In this document: positions 51,352 to 60,134 of the stretch, piece after piece
Position numbering within the stretch: position 1 is the stretch's first letter
Layout of the letters: each line of letters opens with the position of its first letter
DNA from: JARRNJ01 sp037385045
GTDB taxonomy: Bacteria > Pseudomonadota > Gammaproteobacteria > JASBUN01
Direction of reading: 5' to 3'
Assembly: GCA_037385045.1 (NCBI GenBank)
Contig: JARRNJ010000005.1
Span: 96,927-160,926 of the forward strand
DNA length: 64,000 bases
Position numbers and translations under genes: made by a program
The notes under the pieces: generated by a model
What the model was told of the DNA's origin: nothing
Seen by the model: the letters and a program-made list of their open reading frames with translations, nothing else
Database searches by the model: none

Positions 51352-52014
51352 ATGCGCATATTGTTGGTCGAAGACGACTCGATGATCGGCGAAAGCGTGC
51401 GCTTGGGGTTGCGGCGTGACGGCATGATCGTGGATTGGGTGCCCGATGCGCGCCAGGCGGAGGCGGCGCTGGCGGTCGAGCCCTATGCGGTGCTGCTGTT
51501 GGACCTGGGTCTGCCGGGAAAATCCGGGCTGGAATTGCTGCGCGACCTGCGTCGCGGCGGCAATGCCATTCCGGTGCTGGTGCTCACCGCCCGCGACGAG
51601 GTGGCCGATCGGGTCCAGGGCCTGGACGCCGGCGCCGATGACTACCTCGTCAAGCCCTTTGATCTGGACGAAGTCGCCGCCCGCATCCGCGCCCTGTCGC
51701 GGCGCAACCACGGGCGCGCGGAGCCGCTGGTGGCTCACGCCGGTGTCACGTTGAATCCCGCCACCCGGGAAGCGTTGTTTCAGGGGCGCGAGCTGGCGCT
51801 TTCGGCGAAGGAATTTGCAGTTCTTCAGGCACTGCTGGAGCACCCCGGAATCGCCCTGTCGCGCGCCCAACTGGAGGAACGCCTCTACGGCTGGGGCGAG
51901 GAGGTGGCCAGCAACGCCGTGGAGGTGCACGTGCATCGCCTGCGGCGCAAGTTGGGGCTGGATTTCATCCGCACCATCCGCGGGGTTGGTTACATGGTAG
52001 CGCGCAAATCATGA
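51352..52014 (+). CDS. OmpR-family response regulator, QseB-like
   Basis: 220 residues from ATG 51352, GGAG upstream. The receiver domain has RILLVEDDSMIGESV, the aspartate in VLLLDLGLPGKSG and YLVKPFDLDE; the DNA-binding winged helix has LSAKEFAVLQALLEHPG and NAVEVHVHRLRRKLG. It likely regulates the preceding efflux genes, perhaps through the CTTA...TAAG palindrome. The stop overlaps the sensor start (ATGA). Confidence 0.94.
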   Translation: MRILLVEDDSMIGESVRLGLRRDGMIVDWVPDARQAEAALAVEPYAVLLLDLGLPGKSGLELLRDLRRGGNAIPVLVLTARDEVADRVQGLDAGADDYLVKPFDLDEVAARIRALSRRNHGRAEPLVAHAGVTLNPATREALFQGRELALSAKEFAVLQALLEHPGIALSRAQLEERLYGWGEEVASNAVEVHVHRLRRKLGLDFIRTIRGVGYMVARKS

Positions 52015-53333
52015 TGTCCATCCGGCGCAATCTCCTGGTGTGGTTGCTGGGCGCCCTGGCGTTGATCGGCGTTGCGGCCAGCGTCTGGACCTACCTGGAG
52101 GCAAACGAGGACATCAGCGAACTGTTCGATTACCAGTTGCAGCAGATCGCGCTGTCGTTGCGCCACCATCGGATCCTGCCGCAGCCGCCGCAACCGGCTG
52201 ATCCCGAAGATCAGGACGATCTCGGGGACTTTATCACCCAGATCCGTTCACCGGACGGCAAACTGCTGTACGCCTCGGATCCCACGGTGCAGCTCCCGCA
52301 TTACGCGCAGCAGGGGCTGCAGACGCGTCGGTGGCAGGGGGTGTCTTACCGGATTTTCGTCACCGCCACGCCCGAGCGCTCGGTGTTGGTGGCGCAGCCG
52401 GTGGAGGCGCGCAAAGCAGTGGCCGCCGAGGTTGCGTTGCGGATCCTGGTGCCGGTTCTGGTGCTGATTCCGTTCCTGGGATTGGTGATCCGCTACGGCA
52501 TTCTCCGCGGCCTGAAGCCGTTGGACGCCATCGGCAATGCCTTGGCCCGGCGCACGCCGGCGGACCTGATGCCGGTGTCCGCGGTCGGATTGCCGCACGA
52601 GCTGATGCCTATGGTGTCACAGCTGAATGGTCTGCTGGCCCGCCTGGATCGCGCGATGGAGCTGCAACGCCAATTCGTGGGCGACGCCGCTCACGAATTG
52701 CGCACTCCGCTGACGGCTGTGCAGCTGCAGCTGCAGGTGTTGGAACGCGCCGGGACCGAGGAGGAACGGCGCTCGGCCCTGGAGCGGCTGGGGGCCGGTG
52801 TGGTCCGCGCGACGCGGTTGGTCGAGCAGTTGCTGGCGCTGGCGCGGGCAGAGCCCGATGGTGCGGCGACGGGAATGGCCGCGGTGGCACTGGACCGGGT
52901 GATGCAGCGCGTGGTGGCAGAGCGGGCCGAGCTGGCGCTGGCCAAGGGGGTGGATCTGGGTATCACCCGCCTCGATCCGGTCACCGTGTGGGGCGACGAG
53001 GAGAGCCTGCGGGTCATGGCCGGCAATCTGGTCGGCAACGCGATCAACTACACGCCCACCGGCGGCCGCGCCGATGTGCAGGTGTATGTGGCCGGCGACC
53101 AGGCGGTGTTGGAGGTCGAGGACAACGGGCCGGGCATTGCCGCGGACCTGCGCGCACGGGTGTTCGATCGGTTTCATCGCGGCGCTGCAGGCAATGACTC
53201 GGGCAGCGGTCTCGGGCTGGCCATCGTGCGGGCGATTGTCGAGCGGCATCGGGGCACGGTGGTGCTGGATGACGGGCGAGAGGGTCGGGGGCTGCGGGTC
53301 AGCGTGCGACTGCCGCGTGCGACCAAGCCGTAG
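52011..53333 (+). CDS. Sensor histidine kinase, QseC-like
   Basis: 440 residues. An N-terminal helix (LLVWLLGALALIGVAASVW), a periplasmic sensing domain of about 120 residues with many prolines and acidic residues, a second helix (LVPVLVLIPFLGLVIRYGIL), HAMP-like linker, phospho-acceptor box GDAAHELRTPLTAVQLQLQV, and the ATPase N, G1 and G2 boxes (NLVGNAINYTPTGG, VEDNGPGI, SGSGLGLAIVRAI). The stop codon lies inside the first REP-like repeat. Confidence 0.94.
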   Translation: MMSIRRNLLVWLLGALALIGVAASVWTYLEANEDISELFDYQLQQIALSLRHHRILPQPPQPADPEDQDDLGDFITQIRSPDGKLLYASDPTVQLPHYAQQGLQTRRWQGVSYRIFVTATPERSVLVAQPVEARKAVAAEVALRILVPVLVLIPFLGLVIRYGILRGLKPLDAIGNALARRTPADLMPVSAVGLPHELMPMVSQLNGLLARLDRAMELQRQFVGDAAHELRTPLTAVQLQLQVLERAGTEEERRSALERLGAGVVRATRLVEQLLALARAEPDGAATGMAAVALDRVMQRVVAERAELALAKGVDLGITRLDPVTVWGDEESLRVMAGNLVGNAINYTPTGGRADVQVYVAGDQAVLEVEDNGPGIAADLRARVFDRFHRGAAGNDSGSGLGLAIVRAIVERHRGTVVLDDGREGRGLRVSVRLPRATKP

Positions 53334-53366
53334 GGTGCGCCGGGCGCAGGCGGCGCACCGCTTGCG
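53325..53366 (+). repeat. REP-like repeat, copy 1
   Basis: AAGCCGTAGGGTGCGCCGGG and the following CGCAGGCGGCGCACCGCTTGCG form a palindromic unit (GGTGCGCCG / CGGCGCACC). The identical 42 bases recur at 53478-53519. It contains the stop codon of the kinase gene. Confidence 0.85.
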
Positions 53367-53414
53367 CCGGGGCGCGCCGGCGGGCGCATGCATTCGGTGC
53401 CACGACAGCCAGAC

Positions 53415-53450
53415 GGTGCGTTGCCGCTTTCAGCGGCGAACGCACCCTAC
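53415..53450 (-). repeat. REP-like repeat, inverted variant
   Basis: GGTGCGTTGCCGC-TTTCA-GCGGCGAACGCACC-CTAC. It carries the same GTAGGGTGCG end in reverse orientation, between the two direct copies. Confidence 0.75.
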
Positions 53451-53477
53451 GCGGAATCCGCCATACACAATCAATCA

Positions 53478-53519
53478 AAGCCGTAGGGTGCGCCGGGCGC
53501 AGGCGGCGCACCGCTTGCG
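53478..53519 (+). repeat. REP-like repeat, copy 2
   Basis: Identical to 53325-53366 and ends one base before the stop codon of the GGDEF-EAL gene, so the cluster of repeats may act as a bidirectional transcript end. Confidence 0.85.
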
Positions 53520-53520
53520 G

Positions 53521-56502
53521 CTAGGGCGCGGCGCGATGGCCGGCCAGAAAATGGCCGAACTCCTCGACCGGCAGCGGCGGGCTGCAGTAGTAGCCCTGGT
53601 AGGCATTGCAGCCTTTGTCCTGGAGAAAACGCAGCTGCGCTTCGTTTTCGACGCCTTCGGCGATGACCTGCAGATCAAGCAGGCGCGCCATGGCGACGAT
53701 AGTCTCAACGATTGCCGCGTCATTGGGGTCGTAGGGGATGTCCTCGACGAATGATTTGTCAATCTTGAGCACGTCCAGTGGCAGGCGTTTGAGGTAGGCC
53801 AATGAGGAGTAGCCGGTGCCGAAATCGTCGATGGCGACGCCGACGCCGATTTCCTTCAAGGCGCGCATCTTTTCCACCGTATCGGCGATATCGTCGATGA
53901 CCACGCCCTCGGTGATTTCCAGCTTCAGGCATCCCGACGGGATGTTGCGTTCCTCGACCAGCGTCGCCACCTGCTGGACGAAGTCCATCTGACGAAACTG
54001 GCGCGGGCTGACGTTCACGGCGAGGCTGCCCGTGCGGGCACACAATCCGCTGTCAACCCAGTGCGTGATCTGGTCGAGTGCTTGTCGCAACACCCACGCT
54101 CCGATGGGCAGGATGACGCCGGTCTCCTCGGCGATGGGGATGAAATCGGCCGGCGACACCAGGCCCCGGTCGCGGTGAATCCATCGCAGCAGCACTTCTG
54201 CACCGATGATCGCACCACTGCCCATATCGGCCTGCGGCTGAAAATACAGGACCAGCTCGTCGCGCTCCAGCGCCCGGCGCAGATCCTTTTCCAGCTGCAT
54301 GCGTTGTTCCGCGGCCACTTGCATGTCCGGGGCGAAAAAGCGGATGGTATCGCCCCCGGCCATCTTGGCCCGATTCATCGCGGTATCGGCATGGCGGAGC
54401 ACGGCGTCGATATCCGTGTTGCTGTCGGGAAAGAACGCCACCCCGATGCTGGTGCTGACGTGGATTTCGTTGCCGAGGACATTGAACGGTGGAGCCAGCG
54501 CCTGGCGCATGGTCTCGGCGATCGCCTGGGCGTTTCCGGCGGCCTCGGCCCGGTTGGCACCGGTGTCCGTCACGACGATGACGAATTCGTCGCTGCCGGT
54601 CCGGGCGAGGGTGTCTTCCACACGCAGACCGGTCAACAAGCGTTCGGCCACTTGCTGCAACAGGGCATCCCCTCCGGATGGGCCGAGCGAATCGTTGGTG
54701 GTCTTGAAGCGGTCGAGATCCAGGTATAACACGGCGCCCACCGCGCGCTGTCGGCTCAGGCGGTTGAAATCCTGCTGGAGCCGATCCCTGAGCAGACGGC
54801 GGTTCGGCAGGCCGGTCAGTCCGTCATAGAAGGCCAGATGTTCAATGCGGGCCTCGGCATGTTTGATATCACGGATGTCGCGCGCAATCGTGGAGAAATG
54901 GGTGAGTTCGCCGCTGGGGTCGCGGTGAGCGAGCACGATCTGCGAGACGGGGATTTCCTCGCCCTGGGAATTCACGATCACGTTCTCACCGCGCCAGATG
55001 CCTTTGGCGGCTGCGGTGGGGAAAATTTCCTCACGTATCCAGTTTGCCGCGTCGCCTGGCCAACGCTCGTAGAGGCTATGCGCGGCGCCGTCGTTGTCCG
55101 GTTCGATTCCGAGCAATCGGTAGGCGCCGGCGTTGCGGTAGAGTACGTTGCCGCGCGGATCGGCGATGCCGACGAAATCCGGCGTGGCCTCCAGTATGGC
55201 TGCCAGCCGGTCGCGCTCCGCCTGAGCCAGCTGCCGTTGGCGCTCGCGTTCGAAATTGTCGAGCGCGAACGAGATATCGTTGGCCATTTCTTCCAACAGG
55301 CCGACCAGATCGGGGGTGAAATAACCGATCTGATCCGCATAGACGTTGAGCGCTGCAACCGGTGCGCCGTTGCGCCGGATCGGAAAAGCGGCCGAGGCGC
55401 GCAGGCCGGCGGCTTCGGCGGCGGCGTGCCAGGGGCCGGTGTTGAGTCGGGCGAGGAAGTCGTCGACGATAAACGGTCGCCCCGCGCGTATGGCGTGGCC
55501 CGTAGGCCCCTGGCCCTCTGCACGCTGCGGGTCCACGGATACACGTATCTTGGCCAAATAATCCGTGCCGCGTCCGGATTGGGCGACCGGGTTGACCCAG
55601 CCGGTGCCCGGATCGACCTGGCCGATCCACGCCAAACGAAAGCCACCATGCTCCACGGCGATGCGGCAGATGCGGTCGAACAATTCGTCGGCCTGCCGCA
55701 GTCGAATGATGGTCTGATTCGTTTCGCTGAGGGCCTTGTACAAGCTGTATTGGCGGCGCAGTGCCTGCTCGGCCCGGTGACGGTCCGTCACGTCCTGCAC
55801 CAGTGAGGCAACGCCGATCACAGTACCGGTTTCATCCAGCAGCGGCGTGTTGTACCACTCGCAGATCAGGCGTTTACCGTCCTTGGCGATGTTCTCGTTG
55901 AAACTGTGAAATCCGCCGGCGTTCTGAATCAGCTGTTGCCACACCTGTTCGACGTGCGAACGAAATTCCTCTGGAATGATTTGCTCGGCGTGCCGGCCGA
56001 GCATCTCCGCGGCGCTATAGCCGAAGATGCGCTCCGCCGCCCGGTTCCAACGCGTGACCTGAAAAGCGAGGTCCCATTCGATCACGGCCAGCGGGGTTTG
56101 TTCGATCAGCAGCCATTCGCGTTGCGCCCGGCTGGCGTGATTCGTGCGGTCCAGTCCGCTGAGTACCAGGGCGGGGGCGTCGTCGCAGGTCACGCGAAGG
56201 ACCGCCGCATCAAGCCACAGCGTCGCCCCCGGTTTGCACACGAGCGGGAACTGGTGGCGGTCGTTGTCGCCGCCGCCTTGCAGCATGGCAGCAAGACGGC
56301 ATTCGGCGGGACTGCGATGCTCCGGGTGCACGATCTCCAGAAACGGCCGTCCGACCAGTTCCGATTTGCGGTAGCCGAGCAGGTGGCGGGCGGCCGTATT
56401 CACGGCAACGATGCGCCCGTTCTGCAGAATGAACGCGACGGCCGGGTTGATCTCAACGGCTTGCGCGAGCCGGTCGCAGGTTGGGAAACGAGGGTTGGTC
56501 AT
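53521..56502 (-). CDS. PAS-PAS-GAF-PAS-GGDEF-EAL cyclic-di-GMP turnover protein
   Basis: 993 residues, without membrane helix. Order: PAS (about 10-120; NGRIVAVNTAARHLLGYRKSELVGRP), PAS (about 130-245), GAF (about 265-410), PAS (about 425-545), GGDEF (about 560-720) and EAL (about 735-985). The GGDEF signature is changed to GSDEF (LARTGSDEFVIVV). The EAL domain begins EVLLRW and keeps KLEITEGVVID and the catalytic loop DDFGTGYSSLAYLKRLPLDV. Phosphodiesterase activity is therefore likely; cyclase activity is less certain. Several PAS and GAF domains imply sensing of oxygen, redox or small ligands. Confidence 0.92.
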   Translation of the reverse strand: MTNPRFPTCDRLAQAVEINPAVAFILQNGRIVAVNTAARHLLGYRKSELVGRPFLEIVHPEHRSPAECRLAAMLQGGGDNDRHQFPLVCKPGATLWLDAAVLRVTCDDAPALVLSGLDRTNHASRAQREWLLIEQTPLAVIEWDLAFQVTRWNRAAERIFGYSAAEMLGRHAEQIIPEEFRSHVEQVWQQLIQNAGGFHSFNENIAKDGKRLICEWYNTPLLDETGTVIGVASLVQDVTDRHRAEQALRRQYSLYKALSETNQTIIRLRQADELFDRICRIAVEHGGFRLAWIGQVDPGTGWVNPVAQSGRGTDYLAKIRVSVDPQRAEGQGPTGHAIRAGRPFIVDDFLARLNTGPWHAAAEAAGLRASAAFPIRRNGAPVAALNVYADQIGYFTPDLVGLLEEMANDISFALDNFERERQRQLAQAERDRLAAILEATPDFVGIADPRGNVLYRNAGAYRLLGIEPDNDGAAHSLYERWPGDAANWIREEIFPTAAAKGIWRGENVIVNSQGEEIPVSQIVLAHRDPSGELTHFSTIARDIRDIKHAEARIEHLAFYDGLTGLPNRRLLRDRLQQDFNRLSRQRAVGAVLYLDLDRFKTTNDSLGPSGGDALLQQVAERLLTGLRVEDTLARTGSDEFVIVVTDTGANRAEAAGNAQAIAETMRQALAPPFNVLGNEIHVSTSIGVAFFPDSNTDIDAVLRHADTAMNRAKMAGGDTIRFFAPDMQVAAEQRMQLEKDLRRALERDELVLYFQPQADMGSGAIIGAEVLLRWIHRDRGLVSPADFIPIAEETGVILPIGAWVLRQALDQITHWVDSGLCARTGSLAVNVSPRQFRQMDFVQQVATLVEERNIPSGCLKLEITEGVVIDDIADTVEKMRALKEIGVGVAIDDFGTGYSSLAYLKRLPLDVLKIDKSFVEDIPYDPNDAAIVETIVAMARLLDLQVIAEGVENEAQLRFLQDKGCNAYQGYYCSPPLPVEEFGHFLAGHRAAP

Positions 56503-56881
56503 TCGCGATCCGTGCCGCTTTCCTTTGCGTGTCGTACCCGCCCGATGAACGGATTATCGCCGGAAACCACTCACGCGTTGGGTGCGGGCGTTCCGCTTTT
56601 TCCTGGCTGCAGGCGGCTGTAGACGTCAACCGGCCCTACGGGTTCGGTTTACAGTGATACGGCGACCATCGAATGCCGGGATGCCGCCACAACCGGTTGA
56701 AGTCCTAGTGCTTTAGTATCATTTTGGTTGGCCCTTCGGGGTATCACAATAGCGCGATGGGCAAGGCGGCACAATAAGGAGCCACGGCGCCGGGCGCCAT
56801 GGACAGGCGGAAAGGGGAGAGGACACCGGCGCCGGTGCCGATACACGGCCTGGCACCGAAAGCGCCGGTGCGGGAAATGCG
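56503..56881. other. Gene-free stretch upstream of the GGDEF-EAL gene
   Basis: About 380 bases containing the promoter side of the minus-strand GGDEF-EAL gene and the end of the three-repeat membrane protein. A GC-rich palindromic GCCGGTGCGGGAA / CACCGGCGCC segment near 56820-56880 may terminate the latter gene. No gene or known site is seen. Confidence 0.45.
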
Positions 56882-57541
56882 TCAGCGACGGACCATCGCC
56901 AGGATTTTGCCGCTGACCGCGCTGCCGCTGAGCAGAACCGAAGCGCCCACCGATAACAGGGCCACCAGGCTGAGAACCATCGGGGCGATACCGACCAGCG
57001 CCAGAATGCCCAGGACCACGGTACCGAGGCCAATCAACACCTGGGTGCCCGCCGAGGCGGAAACCGCTTCCCGCGCCACTTTCCGGGCGGTGGCGTGGGC
57101 ACCGGAGGTTTCGATCTTGAGATCGTTCAGACGGGAGATCATGCCGCTGCTGAAGGCCAGCGCGGTGCCGAACACGATCGCCGCCGCCGGCGCCAGGATC
57201 ATGGAATCCAGGCCGAGCAGAGCGAGAATGCCCAACACCACGCCCGCAATGCCGGCAGCCATCTGTGCGGTCATGCCGCCACCCATTTCGGTGGCTTCAA
57301 ACGTGGACTCGGTTGTGCGCGTGAGCAGCTTGGAATACTCGGCGGCAATGCTGGCGCCTTCGAACAACAGTGCGGCGCCAATGGCGATGGTGGCAATGGT
57401 CAGCATGAAGCGGGGCGCGACATGGGCCAGACCGAGAATTGCCAGCACTACCGCGGCCACGCCGCCGACGATTTCGGCGGCGGAGCCGCCGGTGACGAAC
57501 TCTGCCACATGTCTGTCTTCGGGTGTGATGACGGTATTCAT
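56882..57541 (-). CDS. Membrane protein with three internal repeats, unknown function
   Basis: 219 residues. Three similar hydrophobic units, each two glycine/alanine-rich helices, are visible: near residues 19-65 (GGVAAVVLAILGLAHVAP), 90-130 (AGIAGVVLGILALLGLDS) and 168-212 (IGLGTVVLGILALVGIAP). Short polar linkers separate them. There is no signal peptide and no cysteine. The repeat G-[IV]-[AG]-x-V-V-L-[AG]-I-L-[AG]-L suggests origin by duplication of a helix hairpin. The gene stands alone. I do not recognise a named family. Confidence 0.8.
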   Translation of the reverse strand: MNTVITPEDRHVAEFVTGGSAAEIVGGVAAVVLAILGLAHVAPRFMLTIATIAIGAALLFEGASIAAEYSKLLTRTTESTFEATEMGGGMTAQMAAGIAGVVLGILALLGLDSMILAPAAAIVFGTALAFSSGMISRLNDLKIETSGAHATARKVAREAVSASAGTQVLIGLGTVVLGILALVGIAPMVLSLVALLSVGASVLLSGSAVSGKILAMVRR

Positions 57542-58046
57542 AGTTCCCTCCTCAACTCAGTTGCTGAAGTCCATGACACGGTATGCCCGCCTTTTCGGCG
57601 CCGGAGCGGACGAACTCGGGCCCGCGGGAAAAGCGGCAAACCACTCGGGTTGAATGCAACGCAGAAAGCGTGCCAGGCGCATAATGCGCCCACTGTCAAC
57701 GCGGCAATGCGTACGCTGGTGCCGTGCGGGCGTTTGCGGGGAGGGTGGCAACGAGCGCCCGGTAGCCGGCGCGGGCTCGGCCGTTGCCCGGCAGCCGGTG
57801 GTGGTCGACTTCCACCGACCATGCGTCATTTAAGCCACCGGCACGACACGCGGTAGAGCCGCGGTTTTGTGCATGCCCGCGCTGGGGTTTTCCGGTCGCC
57901 GACAATGGGTCCAGCGCCGGTTGCGCCGGGCCGGAATCCAACACAAGGCCTGGCTGGAAGTCCAGGCACCAGCGCCCTGAGGGCGCGCCTTCACAGGCGT
58001 GGAGCGGCGCGCTATGTTCAACACCACGTTAATTGGGAACGCGGCG
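57542..58046. other. Gene-free stretch before the Nudix gene
   Basis: About 500 GC-rich bases between the divergent three-repeat membrane protein gene and the Nudix gene. Short open readings on both strands have no family character. A possible alternative Nudix start exists at 58014. No clear promoter or repeat was found. Confidence 0.45.
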
Positions 58047-58484
58047 ATGAGCGAACAACGTGAAATGGAGCGGCACCACGTGGTCACGGCGTTTCTGCGC
58101 CACCGGGGCAAGATATTGCTGGTGCGCCGCAGCGGGGATGTGGGGAGCTACCGCGGGCGCTGGTCGGGAATCAGTGGATACCTCGAGGATCCCAGCGCCC
58201 TGGAGCAGGCTCGGCGCGAAATCGGCGAGGAAACCGGGTTGCCTGCCGGCGAGGTGGAATTGGTCGTCGAAGCACCGGCGCTCACGGTGGAAGAGCCGGA
58301 ATTGGGGCGCTGCTGGGTGGTGCATCCGTTCCTGTTCGAGGTGGCGAACCCGCAATCGATCCGGCTGGACTGGGAAAACACCGAGCTACGGTGGGTGGAG
58401 CCGCAGGACCTCGCCAGCTATGCGACGGTACCGCGCCTGGCCGATGCGTTGCAGGGATGCCTGGAGCGTGAGCGGACACCGTGA
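58047..58484 (+). CDS. Nudix hydrolase
   Basis: 145 residues from ATG 58047; ATG 58014 would add 11 residues. The Nudix box is recognisable as GYLEDPSALEQARREIGEETGL, with the catalytic REIGEE part intact but the first glutamate position occupied differently from the strict GX5EX7REUXEEXGU pattern. It should hydrolyse a nucleoside diphosphate-linked substrate. The stop overlaps the next start, and the two proteins occur as a pair, so the substrate may be linked to the eIF-2B-like enzyme. Confidence 0.88.
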   Translation: MSEQREMERHHVVTAFLRHRGKILLVRRSGDVGSYRGRWSGISGYLEDPSALEQARREIGEETGLPAGEVELVVEAPALTVEEPELGRCWVVHPFLFEVANPQSIRLDWENTELRWVEPQDLASYATVPRLADALQGCLERERTP

Positions 58485-59356
58485 TGACCACGGCATCCCT
58501 GGACGAACGGATCAATGCCGTCGGCGCCGATCGCGAGCAGGGCGCGAGCGAGCTGGCGCGGGAATGTCTGCGCATTGCCGCCGACAGCGCCGAGCAGGAG
58601 CCGGCGGCGGATACGGGCGAATTGCTGGCGCTGCTGGCCCGTCGGGCACAACGCCTGGAGTCGGCGCGTCCCAGCATGGCACCGGTGCAGAATCTGGTGC
58701 GCACGTGGAGCGAAACGCTCCCCGAGTTGAGCGGGCGGACGCTGGCGGAAGCACGGGCGACCGCCGCCGCCCGTGCCAGAGGCCTCATCGAGCAGTCGCT
58801 GGCGGCGGTCGACTCCGTAGCGGAGCAGGTCTTGCAGCTGTTGGGCGAAGGCACCACGGTCATCACGCACAGCCTGAGCTCCACGCTCACCCGGGCGCTG
58901 ACCCAGGCCGGGCGCCGACGAATTCATGTGGTCCTCACCGAATCCCGTCCGCTGTGCGAAGGCTACATCCTGGCCCGGCGGCTGGCGGCGGCCGGCGTGC
59001 GCGCGACGCTGATCACCGACGCCCAACTGGGCCTGTGGATGGAGCGGGCCGACCTGGCTGTTACTGGCGCCGACACGGTGCTGGCGGACGGCGCCGTGGT
59101 CAATAAAGCGGGCACTTATCTCCTGGCATTGGCGGCGCGGGACCGTAACGTACCCTTCTACGTCTGTTGCGAAACCTTCAAGCGGCGCCGTGGCAAGGTT
59201 GAAGCGCCGGATCTGGAAGAAATGGATGCCTCGGAGCTGGGCGCACCCGGCGTCCCGGGCGTAACGGTACGCAACATCTACTTCGACGTGACGCCGGCAC
59301 GGCTGGTGAGCGGCTGGGTGCACGAAAATGGCGTGAGCCGCCCGCCCGCGGTCTGA
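58484..59356 (+). CDS. eIF-2B alpha/beta/delta-like protein (possible sugar-phosphate isomerase)
   Basis: 290 residues from ATG 58484 (a GTG at 58481 is also possible). The C-terminal half has the IF-2B Rossmann pattern: GTTVITHSLSSTLTRAL, IHVVLTESRPLCEGYILAR, DLAVTGADTVLADGAVVNKAG and PFYVCCETFK. Bacterial and archaeal members include methylthioribose-1-phosphate isomerase and ribose-1,5-bisphosphate isomerase; the conserved GAD and NK residues match that enzyme group. It does not act in translation initiation. Overlap with the Nudix gene implies one pathway, perhaps salvage of a nucleotide-derived pentose bisphosphate. Confidence 0.85.
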   Translation: MTTASLDERINAVGADREQGASELARECLRIAADSAEQEPAADTGELLALLARRAQRLESARPSMAPVQNLVRTWSETLPELSGRTLAEARATAAARARGLIEQSLAAVDSVAEQVLQLLGEGTTVITHSLSSTLTRALTQAGRRRIHVVLTESRPLCEGYILARRLAAAGVRATLITDAQLGLWMERADLAVTGADTVLADGAVVNKAGTYLLALAARDRNVPFYVCCETFKRRRGKVEAPDLEEMDASELGAPGVPGVTVRNIYFDVTPARLVSGWVHENGVSRPPAV

Positions 59357-59553
59357 TTGCCCGGCGGCCACAGGCCCGACGGCGCCGGCAAGTGCGGCAT
59401 ATTCCCCGGGCCGGCCGACATTTGCCCCGCAACCCCAGCGTCCGCTCGATCTAACCCATTGTTGGGAAAAAAGATGCGGTTATGGCATTGAACTTGCCGC
59501 TGGGACGGGTATGGTTGGAGTAAGGCTACCCTGCGCCGAAGGCTGTCATCGAC

Positions 59554-60075
59554 ATGATTGACCGATATCGTGGACCGGACGAGGAGTCCCAGTGCCTCGT
59601 GCTGCGCTCGGATTCCTCCTTGTCCTGGCGCGGCAACAAGATCTTCCTGCTGATCGCCACCGCCTATGCGGGCATCGCCGGCGTGGCGTTCGCGTGGATG
59701 GGGTTGTGGCCGATCCTGCCCTTTGCGGGGGCCGAGGTGGGCGTGCTGTGGGCCGTAACCTACTGGTTCAAGCTGCACCAGCAGCGCCGCGAGGTGCTGT
59801 ATCTCACCGACACTGAGATCGTGCTGCAACGGGGCCGTACAAGCGCGGATACGGAGATCCGTCTGCCGCGCTACTGGACGCGGCTCATCGTGCATCAAGG
59901 GCGCACCGATGCGTATGCGAAGCGCTTGTACCTGCGCTGCCGCGGGCGCGACATCGAGGTGGGCCGGGCGCTCGGTCCCCACGACCGCGATGCCCTGGCG
60001 GATCATCTGTCGATGGTCCTGACGCCGGTCCACCTGTATCCCGGCGCGCGGCCGTCGGGATTCGAATTCGGGTGA
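59554..60075 (+). CDS. DUF2244-family membrane protein
   Basis: 173 residues with two adjacent helices (KIFLLIATAYAGIAGVAFAWM and PILPFAGAEVGVLWAVTYW) and a C-terminal soluble part (LYLTDTEIVLQRGRTSADTEIRLPRYWTRL). This is the DUF2244 layout; members often lie beside cytochrome oxidase genes, which are not present here. Function is unknown. The ribosome site is weak. Confidence 0.85.
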   Translation: MIDRYRGPDEESQCLVLRSDSSLSWRGNKIFLLIATAYAGIAGVAFAWMGLWPILPFAGAEVGVLWAVTYWFKLHQQRREVLYLTDTEIVLQRGRTSADTEIRLPRYWTRLIVHQGRTDAYAKRLYLRCRGRDIEVGRALGPHDRDALADHLSMVLTPVHLYPGARPSGFEFG

Positions 60076-60134
60076 GCGGCCGCCGGATCCGATCCAGGCG
60101 TTATGCCATCGCGGTGGGGAGTCGGCACCGGTAA

